A DNA stretch of 5,114 nucleotides from assembly GCA_902489215.1 (NCBI GenBank), contig CABTZE010000144.1:1-5114 (forward strand). The letters are read 5' to 3'. The notes under the pieces were generated by a model. The model was not told where the DNA came from. It did not search any database and was given only the letters and a program-made list of their open reading frames with translations. A program made the position numbers and the translations under genes. The number at the start of each line of letters is the position of its first letter. The stretch's first letter is position 1. This DNA is from an uncultured Brevibacterium sp. (GTDB lineage Bacteria > Actinomycetota > Actinomycetes > Actinomycetales > Brevibacteriaceae). Of the stretch, positions 1 to 5,114 are shown one piece after another.

Positions 1-697
1 GCTCAGCCTTCTCCCGATCTGAATCCTTGACATCGACCGTCATCGGCACGCGAAAGACCATGTCTGTCGAGTTTCCAGTAGCGCCCTTCCACAAGAGATT
101 TTCTTTGATACGGGGAAAGATCTCCTTGTACGTGATCGCGTTGTTGTTCCCAATCACCGAGAACTTGACATCACTGCTCACCAGCCATGCCATGAACTCG
201 CGGAACAAGCTGAATGGCGGGTTGGTCACCACCACATCGGCTTGATCACGAAGCGCTGTCACCTCAGGTGAACGGAAGTCACCGTCGCCTTCGAGGTACT
301 CCCACCGCAGGTCATCGATGTCGACCCGACCGTCGGCGTTCGCATCTTCACGGGTGAGGGTGAACACCCGCCCGCGTTCCATCGACTTGGCCTTGTCATA
401 CCCCGGATCGTCAGTCTCGAACAGCGTTGGTTCGTAGAACTGGGCACCAGCATTGCTGTTGGGCGCATACGAAGTGGAGATGAGCTTCTTCAGACCGAAG
501 TCCTGGAAGTGCAGGGCAAAGAACTTGGTGAAGTTCGACCACTCGGGGTCATCGCACGGCAACAAGACCACTTTGTCTCTGAAAACATCCGGATCGAACT
601 CCAGATAAGCGTTCATCTCCTTCTCGATGTCGGCCCACTGTGTGTAGAACTCGTCCTGCTTAGCCTTCTTGGCTGCACCAAGATTCGTGTTCGCCAT
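1..697 (-). CDS. EcoRI-family adenine-specific DNA methyltransferase, N-terminal part (runs off left edge)
   Basis: The visible 232 residues (MANTNLGAAKKAKQDEFYTQ...) match my recollection of EcoRI-type N6-adenine DNA methyltransferases, which transfer a methyl group from S-adenosylmethionine to adenine in a DNA site. Seen: a DEFYTQW segment near residues 15-21; LLPCDDPEWSNF at 45-56, in the place of the SAM-binding region; the catalytic NPPF at 159-162, followed by SLFREF; and a conserved-looking VIGNNNAITYKEIFP at 181-195. Residues 118-129 (DANADGRVDIDD) fit an EF-hand or dockerin calcium loop. The ATG at 697-695 follows AGGGG with five bases between. The reading frame is open to the window edge, so the C-terminus is not visible. 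It lies downstream of the HEPN-CBS gene on the same strand, after 204 bases. Recognition sequence cannot be read; GAATTC should not be assumed. It may be an orphan or phage-type methylase, since no nuclease is visible. Confidence 0.9.
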   Translation of the reverse strand, partial: MANTNLGAAKKAKQDEFYTQWADIEKEMNAYLEFDPDVFRDKVVLLPCDDPEWSNFTKFFALHFQDFGLKKLISTSYAPNSNAGAQFYEPTLFETDDPGYDKAKSMERGRVFTLTREDANADGRVDIDDLRWEYLEGDGDFRSPEVTALRDQADVVVTNPPFSLFREFMAWLVSSDVKFSVIGNNNAITYKEIFPRIKENLLWKGATGNSTDMVFRVPMTVDVKDSDREKAE

Positions 698-784
698 GGT
701 CACCCCTGTTTTCCTGTTCCTTCCATTATTGACAATTCGCTGATTGAAACGGTGGATCAGCACGCACCGGTCGTCGTCACGAGC

Positions 785-813
785 CTTTGTTACTCAACGG
801 TAGACTCAGTCAA
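785..813 (-). promoter_or_regulatory. Weak candidate promoter for the methyltransferase
   Basis: Reading the minus strand, TTGACT (813-808, five of six to the -35 consensus) is followed after 17 bases by ACAAAG (790-785), a poor -10. It lies about 90 bases upstream of the methyltransferase start. The spacing is right but the -10 is weak, and read-through from the HEPN-CBS gene is equally possible. Confidence 0.2.
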
Positions 814-820
814 GATGAAG

Positions 821-845
821 AACTGGTAAGTAAGAAACTGGTTAG
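821..845. repeat. Short direct repeat AACTGGTWAG, two copies
   Basis: AACTGGTAAG (821-830) and AACTGGTTAG (836-845) are 9/10 identical and 15 bases apart start to start. They lie in the 204-base gap between the HEPN-CBS gene and the methyltransferase, just upstream (minus-strand sense) of the candidate -35. Short tandem sites like this can bind a regulator, but chance is not excluded. Confidence 0.3.
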
Positions 846-901
846 GGGACCTCTGCGGTTACGTGAGGCGCATGCCGCCGAACCACACCGACCCCTGTGA
901 A

Positions 902-1666
902 TCATCGACGTCTCTTATCGATCGACGTCTCCTTGAGAATCCTGGATACGTCAAAGCGTGTGACCAGTCCTTGTAGCTGACCGGTCTCTTTGCCATCGGT
1001 CGTGATCAAGCAGATAACAGGTCCATCGGCAGAGCCCAAATCACTGCAGACTTCGTGGACAGGTGTGGTGGGTTTGTAGAACTTCTCCTTCTCGTTCTCC
1101 TCAGCACACTCTAAGATCTCTGCAACGGTGACTTTCTCAGCCATCAACACTCCGTCGATATCGATGTGCTTGCTGAGCCAGCGCGCCATGGCATTGGTGG
1201 TGAACAAGCCGATGTACTGCCTACCGTCATAGACAGGCATCTGGGAGATGTTGTATTTGATGATCTCGGCAGCTGCATCGGCCAATGAATGATTGGAGGA
1301 CAGCACATCAACGTCTTTGATCATGTGGTCCTTCACCTGTGGTGCCTGCCTGATCTGTTTCTCTAAAGTTTCGATGAGCTCGACTATGTCTTCGCGCGGT
1401 ATCGCAACAGGTTTCCCCTGTTTGCGGTCACCGTGTTGAATTGCGTTACGGAGGCCGGCCAGTGTTCTCAGCAAACTGTAGTTATTCCGGACGACCGGAT
1501 CTTTCCGATCCTTGGCAGTGCGTATTGCTTCACCGATGCCTTTAAATTCGCGGTTGTACCTTTTCGAGAGGATCTCCACAATCTCCTCGACAGCGGAAAG
1601 GAATCGATCAAGCAGTTCGTCGGACTCGAGGGTTGGCGTCACAACATAACCTTTCGTCATTGACAT
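902..1666 (-). CDS. HEPN-like domain fused to tandem CBS domains
   Basis: A 254-residue soluble protein with two parts. Residues about 14-108 are mostly helical and contain LRTLAGLRNAIQHG, where R73-N-A-I-Q-H78 fits the R-X4-H motif, with a polar residue after Arg, of HEPN domains; many of these are metal-independent RNases, others only nucleotide- or partner-binding. Residues about 110-170 (VKDHMIKDVDVLSSNHSLADA..., ISQMPVYDG, IGLFTTNAMARWL) form CBS repeat 1. Residues about 178-245 (VTVAEIL..., ICLITTDG, LQGLVTRFDVSRIL) form repeat 2. CBS pairs bind adenosine nucleotides or SAM. The inferred role is a nucleotide-gated HEPN effector. The ATG at 1666-1664 follows GGGA with seven bases between; a second ATG six bases in is an alternative start. 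A GATAAT at 1683-1678 could be a -10 only if the mRNA is nearly leaderless. AT-richer than the genes to the right. It may instead be a non-catalytic CBS regulator. CBS call strong, HEPN call moderate. Confidence 0.8.
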   Translation of the reverse strand: MSMTKGYVVTPTLESDELLDRFLSAVEEIVEILSKRYNREFKGIGEAIRTAKDRKDPVVRNNYSLLRTLAGLRNAIQHGDRKQGKPVAIPREDIVELIETLEKQIRQAPQVKDHMIKDVDVLSSNHSLADAAAEIIKYNISQMPVYDGRQYIGLFTTNAMARWLSKHIDIDGVLMAEKVTVAEILECAEENEKEKFYKPTTPVHEVCSDLGSADGPVICLITTDGKETGQLQGLVTRFDVSRILKETSIDKRRR

Positions 1667-1697
1667 GTGGTCATCCCATTATCTGACTTACGCATCT

Positions 1698-1740
1698 GAA
1701 CACTCGACCAGTGAAGATCCGTCTGGATCATTGAGTGTTC
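1698..1740. repeat. Nested inverted repeat at the block junction
   Basis: Outer arms GAACACTC (1698-1705) and GAGTGTTC (1733-1740) are perfect 8-base complements. Between them lies a second hairpin, GATCC (1716-1720), loop GTCT, GGATC (1725-1729). The structure sits upstream of the HEPN-CBS start and ends about seven bases before recognisable aldo/keto reductase coding sequence. It could be an operator for the HEPN-CBS gene, a remnant end of an inserted element, or chance. Confidence 0.5.
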
Positions 1741-2250
1741 GGGTCTTGGCCTAACCCGTCGCGCGGGCTCACCGTCGAGACGTGGGAAACCCTCGTGCAG
1801 CTGAAGGAGGAAGGCGTCATCACCCACGTGGGTGTGTCGAACTTCCGTCCCGAGCAGCTCACCGAACTGCACGACGCCACTGGGGTATGGCCGGCGATGA
1901 ACCAGATTCAGCTTTCCCCTGTGCTGGCCCGCAGTGAGGCTGTTCGCTTCCACGCCGAACACGGCATCGTCACTGAGGCGTGGGGTCCGCTCGGTATGCG
2001 CGAAGGCCTGCTCGACCAGATCGTTGTTCACAAGATCGCTGCCAAGCATGGCGTCGACCCACGCCAGGTGGTGCTGAAGTGGATTGTTGATCGAGGCATC
2101 GTCGTGATTCCCAAGTCGAAAGACCCGCAGCGTCAGGCCTCGAATGCCACCTTCAACTTCGAGCTGGACGACGATGACCGCGCCCTGCTGGCCACGCTTG
2201 ATCTCGGGGAAGAACACGCGTGGGGCAGCCGCGAGCACGAGGAATGGTGA
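1735..2250 (+). pseudogene. Aldo/keto reductase, C-terminal half only
   Basis: From the Trp codon at 1747 the frame reads WPNPSRG, then GVITHVGVSNF, MNQIQLSP, AWGPLG, KWIVDRGIVVIPKS and DPQRQ, which is the C-terminal half of an NADPH-dependent aldo/keto reductase of the 2,5-diketogluconate reductase type. IPKS with the nearby Arg is the usual contact for the NADPH 2'-phosphate. A whole enzyme is about 270-280 residues; here about 167 remain. In the family the catalytic Asp, Tyr, Lys and His all lie earlier, and His directly precedes this Trp-Pro. The residue here is Ser, so the remnant has no active site. A TGA at 1732-1734 closes the frame, and the GTG at 1735 has no ribosome binding site. 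Just before that stop the frame reads RLDH, perhaps a decayed trace of the missing part. The C-terminal end, stopping at 2250, looks intact. Probably not functional. Confidence 0.85.
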
Positions 2251-2309
2251 AGTTTGTCCGCGAAGAGCGCAGCGCGAGCGGCTCTGGCGATCGCATCGAT
2301 CGAAACACC

Positions 2310-2338
2310 TGCACAGGCCGATGCGCCAACGGAATAAT
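2310..2338 (+). promoter_or_regulatory. Candidate promoter for the 3-hydroxyacyl-CoA dehydrogenase-family gene
   Basis: TGCACA (2310-2315, four of six to the -35 consensus), a 17-base spacer, then AATAAT (2333-2338, five of six to the -10). It would give a leader of about 105 bases before the ATG at 2451. The remaining noncoding sequence, 2251-2450, shows no other gene or clear hairpin. Confidence 0.3.
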
Positions 2339-2450
2339 TCGCGGCGCCCGGGCGTTTGCGCAGATAGAGGGCCAACTGGCAGAGAGTTCGAGATCTCAGA
2401 GATGTTGACCCGCGCGAATAAGAGGGTTTTTCTCTTTGGAGAGGACAAAT

Positions 2451-3347
2451 ATGCCTGAGTTCAAGACTGTAAGCATCCTCGGCGGCGGCGTTCTCGGATC
2501 GCAGATCGCCATGCAGGCCGCATACCACGGCAAAGACGTCACGATTTACGATCCCTTCCAGGAATCGCTCGACAAGCTTCCCGCCCGCTGGGAGTGGATG
2601 CGCGCCGGATACGAAGAAGACCTTGAAGACTTCACAGCCGACAAATTCGATGAAGCTTTGAAGCGGATCTCAACCACCACTGAGCTCGAAGAGGCAGTTT
2701 CGGACACGGACATCGTCATCGAAGCAGTGCCAGAAAACCTCGAACTCAAGCGCGAGACTTGGGAAAAGGTGGGCAAGCTGGCTGATGAGCGAACCGTGTT
2801 TGCGACGAACACCTCGTCGCTGCTGCCGTCGCTCTTTGCTGACTCGTCCGGCGCTCCCGAACGCTTCCTTGCCATTCACTACGCCAACCGCATCTGGAAG
2901 CAGAACCTCGCCGAAGTCATGGGAACCCCGAAGACGGACGAAAAGTTCGTCGAAAAAGCACTGAAGTACGCGGAAGAAACCGGCATGGTTCCCGCTCACG
3001 TGAAGAAGGAAACCCCCGGCTACTTCCTGAACTCGATGCTCATTCCGTGGCTGAACGCAGGCAAAGACCTGTACATGAATGGAGTCGGCAACCCCGAAGA
3101 CATCGACAACGCCTGGAAACTCGGAACAGGCAACCCCCGCGGTCCGTTCGAGGTCTACGATGTCGTCGGCTTCCACGTTGCCTCCCACATCGCCCGCAAC
3201 TCCGGCACGGAGATCGGCAAGGGCTTCGCAGACAAACTCCAGGAGGCCATCGACGCTGGATTCAGCGGCGTGGCTGACCGCAAGGGCTTCTACGTCTACG
3301 ACGATGCCGGCAACATCACCGGCGCAAACGACTTCTTCACGAAGTAA
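2451..3347 (+). CDS. 3-hydroxyacyl-CoA dehydrogenase-family NAD-dependent oxidoreductase
   Basis: A 298-residue cytosolic enzyme, the normal length for a single-function 3-hydroxyacyl-CoA dehydrogenase. The N-terminal Rossmann fold shows VSILGGGVLGSQIA (glycine loop 11-16) and IYD with Asp34, pointing to NAD rather than NADP. DIVIEAVPENLELK (88-100) and ATNTSSLLPS (118-127) are family signatures. His143 and Glu155 (IHYANRIWKQNLAEVMG) sit where the catalytic His-Glu pair is expected. TPGYFLNSMLIPWLNA (188-203) starts the C-terminal helical dimer domain, followed by GNPRGPFEVYDVVG and RKGFYVYDD. The classical HFFNP stretch is replaced by HYANR, so the substrate may not be a standard acyl-CoA. 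The ATG at 2451 follows GGAGAGG (2438-2444) with six bases between; an in-frame TTG at 2436 overlaps that site and is unlikely. Monocistronic, with a terminator about 210 bases downstream. Family sure, substrate unknown. Confidence 0.88.
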   Translation: MPEFKTVSILGGGVLGSQIAMQAAYHGKDVTIYDPFQESLDKLPARWEWMRAGYEEDLEDFTADKFDEALKRISTTTELEEAVSDTDIVIEAVPENLELKRETWEKVGKLADERTVFATNTSSLLPSLFADSSGAPERFLAIHYANRIWKQNLAEVMGTPKTDEKFVEKALKYAEETGMVPAHVKKETPGYFLNSMLIPWLNAGKDLYMNGVGNPEDIDNAWKLGTGNPRGPFEVYDVVGFHVASHIARNSGTEIGKGFADKLQEAIDAGFSGVADRKGFYVYDDAGNITGANDFFTK

Positions 3348-3555
3348 TGCGCTGAGCCTCAGCTGCTGTTCATGCTGGGGCAAGAAGAAGCGCAAACTTC
3401 CGACCCTTCTCGGGGGAGACGGCCCCCTGAGCTTGGCCTACCATCTGCGCGGATGAATCTGTGCCACAGACACTAATACAGATGGCATAGAGGCTTTGGC
3501 ACTTGCACGCTGCACGTGGCATGGCCATGACAGGTTTCAGTTCTCAGCACAAACC
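3348..3555 (+). other. Noncoding stretch after the dehydrogenase gene
   Basis: No convincing gene here. A small palindrome, GCTGAG-C-CTCAGC, lies at 3351-3363. A GC-rich hairpin at 3409-3431 (CTCGGGGG paired with CCCCTGAG, one G-U) has no T-run after it, so it is not a standard terminator. GTGCCA (3461-3466) and TGGCAC (3497-3502) are complementary but too short and far apart to mean much. This may all be the 3' untranslated region of the dehydrogenase message. Confidence 0.4.
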
Positions 3556-3616
3556 ACGAGGTGCCGCTCACCTTCCCAGGTGAGCGGCACCTCGTCCTTT
3601 TCTTTTCTGTGTTTTT
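3556..3616 (+). terminator. Strong intrinsic terminator (17-bp hairpin, copy 1)
   Basis: A perfect 17-bp stem: ACGAGGTGCCGCTCACC (3556-3572), loop TTCCCA, complementary arm 3579-3595. It is followed by T-rich sequence (CCTTTTCTTTT, then CTGTGTTTTT). It should end dehydrogenase transcription and insulate the following operon. The same stem recurs at 5079, with the reversed loop. Confidence 0.88.
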
Positions 3617-3644
3617 CCTGAAGGGGGTTGCGCACCCCAACTTT

Positions 3645-3674
3645 GTATCAGTACATTGTTTTATGTATTGATAC
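3645..3674. promoter_or_regulatory. Inverted-repeat operator, likely for the GntR/YtrA-type regulator
   Basis: GTATCAGTACAT (3645-3656), spacer TGTTTT, ATGTATTGATAC (3663-3674): 12-base arms with one mismatch. It lies 13 bases before the ATG of the membrane protein gene and must overlap or abut the operon promoter; a poor TTGTAT (3643-3648) could be the -35, with no convincing -10. GntR/YtrA proteins bind such AT-rich dyads as dimers, and the operon encodes one, so autorepression is the natural inference. A small hairpin (GGGGT, TGCGC, ACCCC) lies just upstream at 3624-3638. Confidence 0.7.
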
Positions 3675-3687
3675 GAAAGGAGAGGCG

Positions 3688-4680
3688 ATGCAGACATTCT
3701 GGATTGTGATCATCATCGGCGTAGTGCTGGCCCAAGCTCCCTTCACGGGCGGGTTCGGCAAAGTGAACACCAAAGAAATCGATAAGCACGCAGCCAAACA
3801 GGGACTCCCACTTCCCGGTGAGCTTCGTCCGGCGATCACCGATCGGCTGGTCGGCCGTGAACGGTCATCGCTCCTGTGGTCGATTGGGGGCCTATTGATC
3901 GGCTTCCTCGCAGTGGCTCTTCTTCGGATGATTGCCGGTTGGGATAACGGAGAAGCCGTTTACGCACCGCTCGTTTTGGGCGGGGTCGCGGTGGGAGGCG
4001 CCTTCGGCAGTGTGCTGCCGGTGCTGCGCACGACGCCCCTTGCCGAAGACCGCCCGCGGGTGGCCCGCGCAATGCACACAACCGTGCCGGACTACGTCAG
4101 CAAGAGCGAAGTGATCTGTTTCTTCCTGGTTCCCGTATCGCTCGTAATCAGCACCGTTGGAATGTGGGTGCTCGCCGCCAAGGTTCCGCACATGCCGGCT
4201 GAGCTCGACGGTCGATTTGCCGCTCTTACCGGGGCAAACATTGTGCTTTTGGCCATGTGGGCCGCCATGTTCTACGCCGCTCACAAACTTGTGGCAAGCC
4301 CACAGCACGCGGGGAACGACCTTGAACTGGCATGGGATGACGCAGAACGTACAACAGCCCTGCGCGCACTGGGTGACAACGCGGTGGCCATGGCAGTCGT
4401 CGCGGCAATCTTTTCGCTGATCAGCGTTGTTGACGTCGTATCGCGCCCAGCTGTGCGGGAAGGAGCAGAAGACCTGACAATCACGCTCGCCTTCGCAGCT
4501 TTCATCATCGGCCTGGTTGCTGCGGCGATGGTCTTGCTGCCCCTCCTGCCGGGACGTCTGAACCGCACCCCGTGGCGCAAGCTGTGGCCGAACGCGCCGG
4601 CTGAGATCAGCCGCACCTCGGCGGCCGGCGCACCCGGCAGCCAGAACCCGGCCGACGGCGAACAGGAGGGAGGCAAGTAA
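3688..4680 (+). CDS. Multi-pass membrane protein of unknown function
   Basis: A 330-residue protein with about seven hydrophobic segments, near residues 4-19, 61-83, 91-113, 142-164, 179-201, 231-251 and 264-287. A polar stretch at about 23-60 (KVNTKEIDKHAAKQGLPLPG...) follows the first helix, and a Pro/Ala/Gly-rich hydrophilic tail covers about 300-330. No ATP-binding, channel or catalytic motif is recognised, and no family is claimed. The ATG at 3688 follows AAAGGAGAGG (3676-3685). An in-frame TTG at 3628 lies upstream of the operator and has no ribosome binding site, so it was rejected. The stop codon overlaps the start of the GntR gene (TAATG), so the two are co-transcribed and probably translationally coupled. 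YtrA-type regulators often sit with ABC transporters or membrane proteins linked to cell-envelope stress; a similar role is possible but unproven. Expression is probably controlled from the operator at 3645-3674. Confidence 0.8.
   Translation: MQTFWIVIIIGVVLAQAPFTGGFGKVNTKEIDKHAAKQGLPLPGELRPAITDRLVGRERSSLLWSIGGLLIGFLAVALLRMIAGWDNGEAVYAPLVLGGVAVGGAFGSVLPVLRTTPLAEDRPRVARAMHTTVPDYVSKSEVICFFLVPVSLVISTVGMWVLAAKVPHMPAELDGRFAALTGANIVLLAMWAAMFYAAHKLVASPQHAGNDLELAWDDAERTTALRALGDNAVAMAVVAAIFSLISVVDVVSRPAVREGAEDLTITLAFAAFIIGLVAAAMVLLPLLPGRLNRTPWRKLWPNAPAEISRTSAAGAPGSQNPADGEQEGGK
4664..4673 (+). promoter_or_regulatory. Ribosome binding site inside the upstream gene, supporting coupling
   Basis: AGGAGGGAGG lies in the last codons of the membrane protein gene, six bases before the ATG at 4680. 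It fixes the GntR start at the TAATG overlap. Confidence 0.7.
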
Positions 4681-5045
4681 TGCTGCGCATTGATCCCGCG
4701 AGTGATGTTCCGCCGTATGAGCAGCTGCGCGATCAGCTGATGGCCCAAATCGAGTCGGGTCAGCTGCCTCCGGGTGCCCGTCTTCCGGCGGTGCGCCGTC
4801 TGGCCGGTGATCTTGGGCTCGCCCCCAACACCGTGGCTCGCACGTACCGAGAACTGGAGCGCCGCAGCTATGTGCGCACGGCAGGGCGGAACGGAACGAT
4901 CGTCACGGAAGACACCCCGGATGACACCGACCCCGCACTGGAAGCCTCACGCGCTCACGCCAGGGCACTCAGCGCACAGGGCATCGATGTCGACGCGGCA
5001 GTCCGACTGCTGCAGCGGGCCTTCGCGGAACTGAAAAAGGGCTGA
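4680..5045 (+). CDS. GntR-family transcriptional regulator, YtrA-like
   Basis: A 121-residue DNA-binding protein that is almost only a winged helix-turn-helix. Residues 11-35 (PPYEQLRDQLMAQIESGQLPPGARLP) and 36-62 (AVRRLAGDLGLAPNTVARTYRELER) are the classic GntR N-terminal pattern; the wing is at about 66-76 (RTAGRNGTIVT). The short helical C-terminal part (85-120) is too small for a ligand-binding FadR or HutC domain, which points to the YtrA subgroup, whose tail serves dimerisation. The usual LEREG before the wing reads LERRS. The start ATG shares one base with the stop of the membrane protein gene. The likely target is the dyad at 3645-3674 in front of its own operon, making it an autorepressor; the inducing signal is unknown. 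Family assignment is firm, subgroup fairly firm, target inferred. Confidence 0.92.
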   Translation: MLRIDPASDVPPYEQLRDQLMAQIESGQLPPGARLPAVRRLAGDLGLAPNTVARTYRELERRSYVRTAGRNGTIVTEDTPDDTDPALEASRAHARALSAQGIDVDAAVRLLQRAFAELKKG

Positions 5046-5068
5046 CAGACCGCCGGACTGCCCACCCC

Positions 5069-5114
5069 AAAACACAGCACGAGGTGCCGCTCACCTGGGA
5101 AGGTGAGCGGCACC
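5069..5114 (-). terminator. Hairpin copy 2, reverse orientation, cut by the window end
   Basis: ACGAGGTGCCGCTCACC (5079-5095), loop TGGGAA (5096-5101), then the first 13 bases of the complementary arm to 5114. This is the exact reverse complement of copy 1 as far as visible, loop included. On the minus strand the stem is followed by GCTGTGTTTT, resembling the CTGTGTTTTT after copy 1, so the T-run serves a convergent gene entering from the right. It can also stop the GntR operon if T-rich sequence follows beyond the edge. Confidence 0.75.

Noticed and set aside
509..829. Plus-strand open frame of 106 codons opposite the methyltransferase start
   Set aside because: The minus-strand methyltransferase explains the sequence with strong motifs; this frame has no ribosome binding site or recognisable domain.
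904..931. Direct repeat ATCGACGTCTC at 904-914 and 921-931
   Set aside because: It lies in the last codons of the HEPN-CBS gene (the ...SIDKRRR end region); low-complexity coding repetition is enough to explain it.
1657..2448. Long open frame (263 codons) on the minus strand across the reductase remnant
   Set aside because: It overlaps both the HEPN-CBS start and the reductase remnant, shows no family signature, and its composition is that of a shadow frame.
2670..3395. Long open frame (241 codons) on the minus strand opposite the dehydrogenase gene
   Set aside because: It is antisense to a gene with clear family motifs, has no recognisable domain, and GC-biased codons readily open this frame.
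3409..3431. GC-rich hairpin as terminator of the dehydrogenase gene
   Set aside because: There is no T-run after the stem, and a far better terminator lies at 3556-3616.
3473..3697. Minus-strand open frame of 74 codons across the terminator and operator
   Set aside because: It runs through a perfect terminator hairpin and the operator dyad, and has no protein-like features.
1..5114. CRISPR array, tRNA, rRNA, integrase or transposase
   Set aside because: No regularly spaced repeats, cloverleaf, rRNA-like stretch or recombinase motif was seen; the mobile-element reading of the left block rests only on composition and the broken gene.

Overview
The window looks like a chromosomal segment of a Gram-positive actinobacterium. 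The genes from about 1745 onward have the GC-rich codon use, strong AGGAG-type ribosome binding sites and short GntR/YtrA-type regulator expected there. No gene identifies the genus. By eye the left third (1 to about 1740) is poorer in GC (near 48% in sampled lines, against about 60% to the right) and carries different functions, so it is probably horizontally acquired.

Left block, minus strand (1-1740). A 254-residue protein (1666-902) joins an N-terminal HEPN-like helical domain, with an R-X4-H motif, to a C-terminal pair of CBS domains. A 204-base gap then leads to the N-terminal 232 residues of an EcoRI-family adenine-specific DNA methyltransferase (697 to beyond the left edge), with its NPPF catalytic motif intact. 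Together they look like a cargo or defence-type module: a DNA modification enzyme beside a possible nucleotide-sensing RNase. No restriction endonuclease is visible, and the gene after the methyltransferase lies outside the window.

Junction (about 1698-1750). The block ends at a nested inverted repeat. Directly to its right begins the C-terminal half of an aldo/keto reductase (to 2250). This remnant starts at the Trp-Pro that normally follows the catalytic histidine, so the whole catalytic tetrad is gone. The simplest reading is that the reductase gene was broken when the left block arrived, or by a later deletion.

Right block, plus strand (2251-5114). After about 200 noncoding bases comes an intact NAD-dependent 3-hydroxyacyl-CoA dehydrogenase-family gene (2451-3347) whose active-site neighbourhood differs from the classical family. 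A 340-base intergenic stretch holds a strong hairpin terminator and a 12-bp-arm inverted-repeat operator. These precede a two-gene operon: a seven-helix membrane protein of unknown function (3688-4680) and a YtrA-like GntR repressor (4680-5045) joined by a TAATG stop/start overlap. The same 17-bp hairpin stem, with its loop reversed, returns at 5079-5114, so the operon lies between two inverted copies of one palindrome.

No rRNA, tRNA, CRISPR array, transposase or integrase was recognised.
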